Assembly: GCA_001466705.2 (NCBI GenBank)
Contig: LATX02000001.1
Coordinates: forward strand, 2,728,001-2,792,000
Direction of reading: 5' to 3'
DNA from: Moniliophthora roreri
Lineage: Eukaryota; Basidiomycota; Agaricomycetes; Agaricales; Marasmiaceae
DNA: 64,000 bases
The translations under genes were made by a program, and so were the position numbers. Position 1 is the stretch's first letter. Every line of letters begins with the position of its first letter. Below are positions 23,449-33,378 of this stretch, piece after piece. Under the pieces are notes generated by a model. It was not told the origin of the DNA. It worked only from the letters and a program-made list of their open reading frames with translations, and made no database searches.

Positions 23449-26400
23449 ATCAAGGCCATTACTTTTTTATTTACTCCATGGCTAATAAGATGGAATGACA
23501 GTGGGATAGGGGAAACCACGATTGGACCGGCGGAGACAACCGAGGAAACGTGGCCGAGTCCCGAACCAGGCCAGATCATACCTCAAACTGATCTTACTCA
23601 AACTGATGCCAGGCTACTGTTCCAGCCCAGTGTCGGTACTAATATCATATTCCCCCCGAAGTTTCCCGTCCTTCACCCACCATCTCGTATTCCATTGCGC
23701 AACCACCTTTTTTTCTTTTCCACCAACATTCTCATGCAAGTCACTGACCCAGACTCGTACCTACTCGCTCATCGGACTTCGGACATCACCCTGACTTATC
23801 CTTCTTTTGGAAGTGAACGAATCCGGTTATCAACCGGTTCCATCTCAATGGTTCAAAACAGCTTGACGGTATCCGAATGCGTGAACAACATCTGGTCAGC
23901 GCTTACCTCTAGGCTAAACTTCACGCTCAATCTGCCGAGACACGATTGCATCAGACATCTTTGAACACGTCGAGCAACCACCAGAAGCCGCCTCTAGCCA
24001 CAATCACCGACGATATGTTGGCATCGAAACACTAATATACACGGTAGACCACCCTAGATTTTGTAGGTTCTGTCTGAATGCGCATACATATGCACCGCCC
24101 AGAGCCCTTTTGCAAATTTATCTTCCTTTTGATGGCATCGGGAACATCGACACGGAACCGGAGACTCCTCTGCTCCTCTTAACTCCTTCAAGTTTCCAAG
24201 CTTGCTCAAGAACGACCTTCGAATACTGGGATGCAATAGGACACAACCCCGTTTTGATTCCTGATTGTTAACCCAAGTGATCTTCGTTCCTGTGGCGTCG
24301 AGGTTTCTACAGATAGCGACGCTGTTACATCCGCCGACACCTGAGATCATCTGCAGTGAGAAACGGTTCAAATTTGTCTGTCCTTCTTTGACACCGACAT
24401 CCTTTTTGTGTGGCTTCGAACCTTTCTCCTTTGGTAGTCGAGGGACTGTCGACCATAGTTAGTGGTCGGTAATGATTCATTCCGCAGGCACTCAAGATTC
24501 CAAAAATGCTTAGGCTGGTGTTGCTGCTCTTGTGCTGGGATGTCTAGGATACTAACCCTCCGGCCAAATGACTGAGGACCGATGAATCACTCGCTATTTT
24601 TCCTACTGCTTAGGGACTGGCCTCGGACCAGCTCTTCTATTTCTTCCATCATGATTTGCATCTGACACGAAGCCGTTGTAGGGACTTTGGCTGCCATTTC
24701 GGGAGCAGGCTCGAGGCGTTCATCTGTGAGTCCCTTCCGATTCAGCGCGGACGACGAACGCCTGGGAAGAGACGTTGCAGGTTAGGGTTTGGGAACGCAT
24801 GCATGGCGGCGATGAGCGGGGTCCCTCAGCTCGATGGAATAACCAAATTCTCAACTGCTTCTTTCTCATTTCAACAGAGGTGGGTCCTCCGCATCCCACG
24901 GAATTGCACATTTTTTGCCCTAACACGACATATATACTCCAACCCATCACCCTTATATTACCATATAATGACAAGAAAATGTCAATATCAGTTCTCCACT
25001 GCAATCCGACTTTCTAGCCTCATGACAAACTGCACAGCGAACTCTCAAGGTGCGAGCTCTCTCGGTTAATGACCCCACCCAATGTCACCTGGTGCGTAAC
25101 AATCATCATTCAGATCCGTCTTCATTCTCATATGATGTTTTTGTAGAATTTTCGTCCTTAAGAGTACCAAAAATGTTCCCGGAAGATTTCCGTGCGGAGA
25201 ACGAAGAGTACAGGATGTCCGGCGTATCACAGAATGAGTCACATCCCTTTTCCAGAACCATGCTTCTACCTCGGCGTTTGATCTAGCAAGGAATGAAGAC
25301 GTACGAACATCGGCAGAGGTCTATCGCATGCCTCGATCACAATCGTTTATGGGGCTATTGACGCTGAAAGGCCTTAAAGGACGCAAGGCACTGAAACTGA
25401 TTGATCGTCAGCTTCCCTCAGCGGGTATGTGTAAATTCACCAAAGCCACCGGTGATAACGCCCCCGCCTTTCTACATCTATGTCCGATGCTCACGGTCGT
25501 GCCCGATGCGGCCTCGGGGAATTGTTCTTAGGAAATCGCCCTGGAAATGCGCATAGCATATGAAACGGAACCGTTTCTTGAGTTGCTACGGGCTCTTTGC
25601 AGTCTTCCAGGCTGAAGTTTTATTTAGCACTCGAGTAAGTTCGCTTGGTTAGCAGTCGGCTAGGTACACATGTCGGTAATCAATAGACCTTGTGTTGCTG
25701 GTAGCTGTTCGAAAAAATCTTGCGCCACATCCTGCCATATTTCCGTCGAGGATGTTAGTACGGCTGTACGATATCATTACGGACACGGACGTTTCATCCG
25801 AATATTCTAATCAGACCTTCTTCCTATTGATAAGTGAAATCTATACAAAAGTACTGTATACAAGGAAAGGGCTTAATGACTATAGTTTGGTAGCGTTATT
25901 GATTCATGTTAGTATCACTTTTCAATCTACCAATGGAAGTTCTTTCCGACTCGGACTCGACTCGGGTTCGGTAAAGATTGGCTCATAATGGAAACGTATT
26001 CATTCTGTATGATTGTCGCTGGACAATGTGTCATTTAAGTGGACCTGAGGGAATCAGATGATTCCTCAAAGGAGTGATACTGATCATCGCGCCAATACCA
26101 TTATACCCGTCTGCGTATAAAAGTCGATAACGGGCAAAACGCTGTCTCCGCCATTGAACATTCAAGCATGCGCACCAGTATATAATATTGAACAGAGTTC
26201 ACTCTGTGTCGCTGCCTTCATGACATCCTATCAGCCACCTGTCAAGGCGCTGATTGACGACCGCTCACGGGACAATTACCTGACAGTGACAAGAGCTGCA
26301 AACTGATTGGGGAGATCGGTACGGAGACCTCTAGAGTGCCTTGGAGGCAGACTACTGAACAAACTCTGCGTTTGATGGTAGATCATGACATACTTTGACA

Positions 26401-26503
26401 CTTGACAATTGTATCGCCTTAGTACTTACGAGGAAAAGAAATGACAAACATCGCGCTTCCTCCACCTAATTTACACTTATTAAAACATTGCCTGTACCCA
26501 GAG
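23449..26503. other. Gene-poor region of about 3 kb
   Basis: Many short open frames occur on both strands. The longest is 226 codons at 23284-23964 (+), and it overlaps the antisense of the methyltransferase gene. A 105-codon minus frame at 24054-24371 is cysteine-containing (GVGGCNSVAICRNLDATGTK, CRCSRCHQKEDK), but it has no clear start context or splice partner. A 137-codon plus frame at 24656-25069 has no recognisable feature. No inverted repeats, LTR ends or transposase motifs were seen by eye. It may be a relic of a decayed gene or plain intergenic DNA. Confidence 0.35.
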
Positions 26504-27797
26504 TTATCGTTTCTTGAGAGCAGCAAAACGCTTGGTTAACGCATCAAAGTCATCCTCGGGCGGGGGTGGAGGTGGAGACTTTGCAGCTTTTATCCCTGAT
26601 TTTGCCTCTTTAGGTTCATCCTCCGTAGGTGGGATATCTGGGAGCTTCGGCCCAGCGCTGGCCTCTTTGGATTCGGGTAGGTTTATGGTGATGGACTCGG
26701 TGGTTTGGCCAGATTCAGCTGGTTCCTGGAGACTCGGTCAGTGACAAGCATGAAAATTGAGCCCCAGTGTCTATTTGGGCACGAACCTTCACATCTCCCT
26801 CTGGTTCTCCTTTGCCATCGTTTTCTGAGGCCTGACTTTTCGGCATGCCTGGCGTGTAATCAACGCCGTAGGCTTTCGCAATCTCCGCCATGTACGCATC
26901 GACGAGTTCAGGAGACGGTGTGAGGACCTCTAACTTCCGGACTACCTGTAATATCGCTGTACAGGTCAGCAAAGAAGCTTCAGCACGAGTGATAGTAAAC
27001 AGTTGCCACTCACGCGATCGCTGACACAGCCGTCCTGGTTCTCCATTACCTTCACGGAAAATTCACGCCCATACTTGTGCATAAGGATGTCACGAAGCAC
27101 ATGAAGTTCTATCAGAGCCCAGGGAGGTAGATCCGAGTTAATAATGGACTACAAGCTTCGCTAGAAAGGGATAGAAGAAAACCCTCACCCTTAAGTTCGG
27201 TCCGCGGCGCAGCAAATATGATCCTGGGATTGTCGAGAATGAATGCGACTGATGAATGGGAACGGGAGAAGGTCTCACGAGCATACTCCTTCAGACACCC
27301 CCGGATCTGGTTCTCGTGCGCTGAGTCTTCAGTCTGATTGGCCTAGACCTCATCTGCTGATGCTCACTTTTGATCCAAGACACCGAACCTAGCCAGCAAG
27401 AGTTCGCAGTACAGCTCCAACAGTTCCAAGAGCTCGATATGGATGTCTTCATTGATTACTGAAATCACGGAGCTGGTCAGCATGTCATGACTCTATGGAT
27501 TGCAAGTACTCACTGCCTTCCACCTTGATCTTCGCTGTTTCTATCTTTCCTCTCTCGATCAGGGTCGCTATGTCTCGCCTAGCAGCCTTAGCTTGGGCTT
27601 CCTTCTTCTGCTGAAGGGTCCTGAGACGCTGTACAGAAAGTCTAGATGCGGCAGAGATGAATCATGATGGAGTATCGGGTATAGTTTGCAGTTGAGCGAT
27701 TACCGAAGTTGAACCTATAAAATTGGTGTCAGTAGCATGTCGAAGGATGCATTGACAACTTGAAAACCTTGGCTTTGGCAGAATTCCATGGAGGCAT
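26504..27797 (-). CDS. IST1: IST1, ESCRT-III-associated protein
   Basis: At least seven exons. The start MPPWNSAKAK is followed by an 11-nt micro-exon (27704-27714, VQLR with split ends) and LSVQRLRTLQQKKEAQAKAA. Then come RRDIATLIERGKIETAKIKV, INEDIHIELLELLELYCELL, CLKEYARETFSRSHSSVAFI, AAPRTELKELHVLRDILMHK and VVRKLEVLTPSPELVDAYMA. This is the complete Ist1 helical domain, which is structurally ESCRT-III-like. A proline-rich linker leads to the end EDDFDALTKRFAALKKR, a good MIT-interacting motif of MIM1 type (LxxRF/LxxLK) for binding Vps4. Family knowledge: Ist1 regulates Vps4 and endosomal sorting, with Did2. The first ATG fits other IST1 starts. Confidence 0.92.
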
Positions 27798-28421
27798 TGA
27801 AACAGAGGAAAAGCTTGTACTGGCCTCAATGACAGAAGAAAACAGATAACACAGACAGACAGACAGATGTTCCCACGCATGCGCGCAGGTCAATATTTTG
27901 GACACAGGTACCGTTGCGAGTACTTTCCAGTACTGGAGGTGCTCAATCCCATTCCCTAGTTCTGAGCCGTACTGCTTAGTCAGCGATTTTTCGATACAGC
28001 TTGCCGCACGCAAATATTGCTTCAGTAGACTTTGAGTGACAAAGTATGTAATTTAGGTCTATGAACACAAGTCCTATGGAATTCCGTAAAGAATTGATTG
28101 GGATAAGTATAGATTACCAGTCAAGATAGGCATGATTGATTTCTGGGAAGGATCCATTTGACTTGTTGGCCTCAGGAGCTACCTAGGCGAGTTTACCCAT
28201 ACTGGTATAACACTCCTGATGTCTCTGTGGTGAGTTACTAGTGGTCTGCACCACACCTACCGGGTGTTCCAGTTTGAGCCTTGCGATACAAATAACAGGG
28301 TAGGAACATGTTTATAAGCGAGGCATGCATGTTCTCGAGCGAGTTGATGTCCACTGGTACGGAGGATATGGACAGAAGAGAACTAGAGAGAAGCGCCCCT
28401 GCCGCTGGCACCCAGTCATAT
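27798..28421. other. Intergenic region, no gene seen
   Basis: A 620-bp gap upstream of IST1. It contains a short CAGA microsatellite (about 27850-27868, GACAGACAGACAGACAG) 55-70 bp before the IST1 start, which may lie in the promoter or leader. No coding feature is supported. Confidence 0.4.
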
Positions 28422-30398
28422 CTAGTCATTCCATTCATCTCCCCATATATTCCTAGCGCGTTCATGTCCGCATCCTTCCATGTGCGAGTGACCACCCGTA
28501 AAGTGCCCACTCCCTCCGAGGCAAAGTATCGGCGCTTTCCCACATCCATTCGTTTCGGTTACATCCACGTCAAACTCTTCCACAGATTGAATATCGACGA
28601 GCCCATCCAGCCCCTCTTCTGTATCTCCAAATGCATCCCCGTCAACTTCTTGATTCATATTCCGGAGTTCATACATTTCGGCAAATCGGATAACTCGGAC
28701 GACGCCATTCCGCCAGCTCGCCCTCATTAGTTGCCTTTTCTTCACCAACTGAGCAACACCTTCGGCCCATCCTTCTTCCCATTTGGCTCTGATCATTTTG
28801 ATGAAGGCTTCGCGAGCCGACCTGTTGTCTGATACGGGGTACGAGGGCGGAGGTGCGAAGTTTGTTGCAAATGACTTTAGCGTAGGAATTGTCGGCAAGA
28901 TACGAATCTTCTGCGAAGTGACGATTGGTCGACTTGAACTCTCCGGTTCCCCGCCGATACTGGGAAGAGTAAGCTTGTTCTTCAAGTTATCCGGCTCTAG
29001 AAGCGGCGGCGGCGGAGCAGCGTCTTCTTTCCTCAAGGAAATAGTCGCTGTCGCCACACCTCTCCGTCCTTTCTTCGCCCTCCTTGACCCCGAGCCTGTA
29101 CTGGCAGGTACGGTCGTTCCAGCAGTACCTGCGCTACCACCAGTCTGAGCTGCTTCGTATTCCCTCAGTTGCTCAAGCCATTGAGCAATCTTTTTCTCCC
29201 TCTCCTGGGCTTTGAACGATCCGGCGATTGCGAATGATTTTGCTAATGCTGCCCATTCGCCTCCGTTATTACGAACAGAGAGATCTCCTGTAAGGAGTGA
29301 GCATTTATCCATGATTAGGTGCTGAAGACAGCGAAATCGCGCTAAAATTGATGGAATGCTTGACTCGGGTATGGATGAAGTAGAGACATCAAGTAAGGAG
29401 AGATAAGGCGAGGCTGAAAAATGCGCGTATTCATGAGTATATCTCTTCCGTACCCTCTCTGCCTCTTCTTCTGAGTCAGATATGTCATTTGGAGATTTCG
29501 ATGCACCAAAAGAAGGTGGATTTGGCGGAGGTGGTTGTGTGAATGAACGAGCGATGTTTCGGGAAGGAACTCGAAAGCGGAGTGAAGTCAGGGTGGCCCG
29601 GATAGTTGGTGATCGAAGGAGGATCGGAAGGGCAGGCTCGATTTGGAAGAAAACTATGGGCTGAGCAAAGCCCAATTGATTGCCCTTGCGTACGGAAGTG
29701 TGCCTTTCCTGATTGAATGGATCTTGGGCAATAGATAGGGACGGCAGTAAACTCTTGGGCCAACGAGAGATCGCGTACAATGTGCTATCAAAATAAGACC
29801 CCTGCAAATACTTAGTAACACGAACCCTCGCGAAGCCGAGATTATGCACCTCAAGAAACTTGTAATAGGTAGCTTTCTCTACACTGTGACCACCTTTGGT
29901 CAGTATCGATTGAGACTCGTACGAAGGAAACAATGATACATACTATGGCTTGAATCTTAACGATAGCTCTCGCAACTCCCCTATGCAAGTTAAACATCGA
30001 TTCCCTTTCGATCGTTTTGTAATATCAAATAACTCCTCCAGATGTTGAGGCGCAAAATTCAAGGGCCCGATCCACAAAACCAATGACTCGAGGTTTGAGA
30101 GTAGATGCACTACGTTCAGCAAGACTTCCGCATCCGCATTCCAACATTCCAGGCTAAAAAACCGAATCCATGACAAGACTTGATCCTTTTCTTCGTTGCT
30201 GGAGGAACGCAGCCGCATATAGAGTTGTGGAAGCTGCTCTAGATGTTTTATCCGGATGTTTTGAAAGAGTAATTGCTGAGATATTTGGGCGTAGGGAAGA
30301 GCTCTCGTCAAGGAGAGAATCGTTTGCTGGATGGAATGTGATGGTACATGGGAAAGGATGCAAGTATAAAGTTCGCCCGGAAGCGTCGACAGCGACAT
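28422..30398 (-). CDS. F-box/LRR-like protein
   Basis: Two exons. Exon 1 begins MSLSTLPGELYTCILSHVPS with LTRALPYAQISQQLLFQNIR, an F-box-like start in which LPGELYTCILSHV matches the first helices. A leucine-rich part follows (VVHLLSNLESLVLWIGPLNF). A short intron with a GTATGT donor and acceptor CACAG joins FKPY to VEKATYYKFLEVHNLGFARV. The second exon holds TSLRFRVPSRNIARSFTQPP, LSLLDVSTSSIPESSIPSIL, a basic Ala/Gly linker (GSGSRRAKKGRRGVATATIS), a conserved-looking helical part (REAFIKMIRAKWEEGWAEGV, QLVKKRQLMRASW) and a His/Gly/Cys-rich end (GHFTGGHSHMEGCGHERARN). It may be a substrate receptor of an SCF ligase. The C-terminal His-rich segment is unusual. Confidence 0.7.
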
Positions 30399-31882
30399 TT
30401 TAGAGAGACCGATCCAGTCTCCGATTTCAACCAAGTACACTGATTTCCATCAGTCAGCGCTTGCGTAGGTCATTCGTAGGTCATTTCCAGCATCATGCAT
30501 AATTCTGCACAACCTTTGAGTCTAAATACGAGAACCGACATCGCCTGGCAAAGTTTGACACTAGGAGGAACTAAGGAATCATGCTCAGAGTCTGGAATAA
30601 AACTCTCCTTGCAGACCACCATTGCACCGATGAAAAGGAGTATCCCTGAATAGATCCATTAGCTCACTGAGCACACCTAGCAGTGAGCCTAGTGAGGTCC
30701 AGCAGTGAGTACTAGTGAGTAGTAGTGAGATCCATCGTTTTCACACGCACAACTAGTACTGCCCTAATGCCTCGTGGAAATACAGTGTATGTACCCGTCG
30801 CCCTCTCATACGAAAGGCATGTATCATCATGACGCTCGCTTCCTGAACCCTGCCATCTCTCGCTGGCCTTTCGTCGGTAGATTCTCTAGAATCAACCTTG
30901 ACTTCTCAAGCCACAGGTCTCGGTCAATTAATCTGTACCTCCAGCACAGCTGAGTGCATCGACCACACCTACTAGAAACCTTCCTTTCGTTAAATGGTCT
31001 CCAAGTACTCGGCAAGTTGGCAAAGTAAAGGCTTCAAAGGTCATCCACCCTCCTCCCCTTCACCTCCTGGCTATGCGTAGGAATGCAAGCTCATTCTCTC
31101 GAAGCCACCTTCCTTGCTTTGTGAGCATCACCTTTTACCTTCCATTCAATATTTCTGTTCCGAATCTTCAGACAGCCTTTGGCCTGGTATGACCATTTCT
31201 CCTTTCAGGAATCTCATGAGGCACCGCAGGCCGATAATCGTGGAAGTCTTTTTATCCCACCATTCACTTTGCGACATGGCCAGTACTATTTGTCATAATG
31301 AAGTGCTTGTGGTCCCTACTTGTATCACGATTTGGGACTTGTGGCTACTTGAAATACTCATGGACATGTTCTTCGCTCATTGTTGCCTTTGCTAGGTCGC
31401 AATCTTGGTTGTTACTCGGCGAAAGGTAGACAGCTCGTCCCGATCTTACCACAATTATACATCATGGACCGGTCTTTCACTCTTTGGCTTGCACGTTTGG
31501 GTGCCGCAAATCGTTGAATGCTCCGGTATTAGTGTAATTGCAGAAGCCATGGGATTTTCTCCGGAGTTCAATTGGACTCAAGAGGGGCTACTTTTTGGCG
31601 GATGTTGGATGGGGGATTGGTATCATTCCACTTACGGGATTATCATCTTTGCAACGTGTTTTCAAACCACCAATTTTAGTCAGTATCTCACCCCATAAGC
31701 AGTTGCACAGAATTCGTCAAATGTAGTAGACTCCACCTTTTTGTTCCTACACGATCCACGTTCTGCAACACCTTTTTAGAACATCAAATCGCTCTGGAGA
31801 CACACTACTTCTGAACCCTCTCGCAATTCCAACTTTCGACTTAAAAACAATCGTTTTGGCTACACCTCTTCAACCTAGAAAC
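30399..31882. other. Gene-poor region upstream of the broken PGDH gene
   Basis: About 1.5 kb without a supported gene. Frames of 93-97 codons at 31114-31395 and 31405-31698 (+) show no family features. The region includes a short AGTGAG array (30682-30729) and, near 31730-31850, a pyrimidine-rich stretch that could be the former promoter of the dehydrogenase gene. Confidence 0.4.
30682..30729. repeat. Short degenerate AGTGAG array
   Basis: The hexamer AGTGAG occurs five times in 48 bp, at 30682, 30691, 30704, 30714 and 30724, spaced 9-13 bp. Most copies are preceded by C/T and A/G, giving a loose unit like CTAGTGAGTA. This is a small decayed tandem array with no known function. Confidence 0.5.
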
Positions 31883-33100
31883 ATGATTGCAAGTACCAGC
31901 AGGAATTCACCTCTTCGTCTCCTGCTGCTCGAGAATGTCAGCCAGAAAGCTGTCGATACGTTCCGAGCTCGGGATATCTACGTAGACCATTTCTCAGACT
32001 CCATGTCGGAAGAGCAACTCATTCGAAGAATCGGAGCGTACCATGGCGTCGGAATACGTAGTAAAACCAGGATAACAGCGCGAGTCCTGCAGAGTGCTCC
32101 CAAGGTATTACATTTCCTACGAATTACGAAGTCCATTCCTAATGCTCACTACCTTTCATAGCTCCAATTCGTAGCCTGCTTTTGCATCGGAACCAACCAG
32201 GTCGACGTAGAAACCTGCTCTCTCCTCGGTATCCCAGTCTTCAATTCCCCGTTTTCCAACTCTCGTTCCGTCGCCGAGCTCCTCGTTGCTTAGCTGATCA
32301 TTCTCCCTCGCAACCTTTTCGAATCATCCTACCAGCTCCACGCCCGCTCTTCCTGGAACAAGAGTGCCAAAGGGTGCCACTGAGTCCTGGGAAAGACCTT
32401 GGGTATCATAGGCTATGGTCGTATTGGTTCCCAAGTCTCTGTCCTGGCATGAGCACTCGGAATGCGAGTGCTTTTCCATGATATTATCAGCCCAATGATG
32501 CCTTTTGGCTCAGCCAAACAGGTTCCATGCCTGAGATCGTTGCTTTCCCGATCTGATTTCATCACTCTGCATGTCCCAGAGACGCCTGCGACCCACAAGC
32601 TCATTTCTCAAACCGAGTTTGTGATGATGAAAAGAGGCGCTTGTCTCATCAATGACTCTCGTGGGTTCGTGGTTGATATATCCGCTCTCATCGTTGCATT
32701 GGGGACCGGTCATATAGCAGGAGCTGCTTTGGATGTGTTTCCCAATGAGCCAGACAGTAATGGCGCAGGTTTTGATGACACGTTGAACGAGTGGGCGACG
32801 AAGTTGGAGGGAATGAAGAATGTCATGTTGACGCCACATATCGGCGGGTCGACAGAGGAGGCCCAGGTGATGATTGGGGAGGAGGCTGATTTCATGCAAA
32901 GTAACAACATTCTTGGGGCGGTGAATGGCGATGAGCCTTCGGTTCGGGATAGGTGGAGATCGGGATCGCGGACAACGAACGGAGGTGGCATATCCAATGT
33001 CTTGGCCAAAAGAGGGTCGGGAACCAGACACCCCGGGTGTATACGATCGTGGCCGCAGCGAAGCTATGATACAGAGACCTGTGTGGAGCAGTACCATTAG
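31883..33100 (+). pseudogene. Broken D-3-phosphoglycerate dehydrogenase gene
   Basis: The reading frame is clearly a serine-biosynthesis D-3-phosphoglycerate dehydrogenase (2-hydroxyacid dehydrogenase family). It reads LRLLLLENVSQKAVDTFRAR, IGAYHGVGIRSKTRITARVL, then a proper intron (32105-32161), FCIGTNQVDVETCSLLGIPV, KTLGIIGYGRIGSQ (NAD-binding), SDFITLHVPETPATHKLISQ, GACLINDSRGFVVDISAL, GAALDVFPNEP and MLTPHIGGSTEEAQ. The catalytic Arg, Glu and His contexts (DSRG, NEP, TPHIGG) remain. Three in-frame stops interrupt it: TAG at 32291, TGA at 32381 and TGA at 32450. The first and last fall where the family usually has Glu (AE). A few codons are missing near 32890, and after LGAVN the regulatory ACT region is unrecognisable. 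It keeps its intron, so it is not a retrocopy. A functional copy must exist elsewhere. Confidence 0.85.
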
Positions 33101-33378
33101 CATTACAGTAGTACACAAGCAATAGAAGGCCTTTTTCACCAATTATGGGGCAGGTCTATTCCGAGGGCATGTATAAACCCATCCAGAGGCATCCGCTAAT
33201 TTACTATACAATAAAACGAAGCTACAAGGAAAGAGCGAGTTGAAAGAATAAGTATACGAAGCAAGGGAGACGGAGGTGTGTTCGAGTATTCACCTCCTCG
33301 CAAAATATAATGAAGAAAAGTTTAATTTTGGTATATATGTATGAAGTATGTATTCGACCGTGTTTGGGCGTGTATTTC

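Noticed and set aside
23284..23964. 226-codon plus-strand frame
   Set aside because: Its first part is the antisense of the methyltransferase Ser-rich N-terminus, and the rest has no domain or start context. Treated as a chance frame.
32510..33142. 210-codon minus-strand frame over the PGDH copy
   Set aside because: Antisense of a recognisable dehydrogenase, with no features of its own.
33265..33300. GTTCGAG with flanking GGTG/CACC like a tRNA T arm
   Set aside because: No acceptor or anticodon stem at the right distances.
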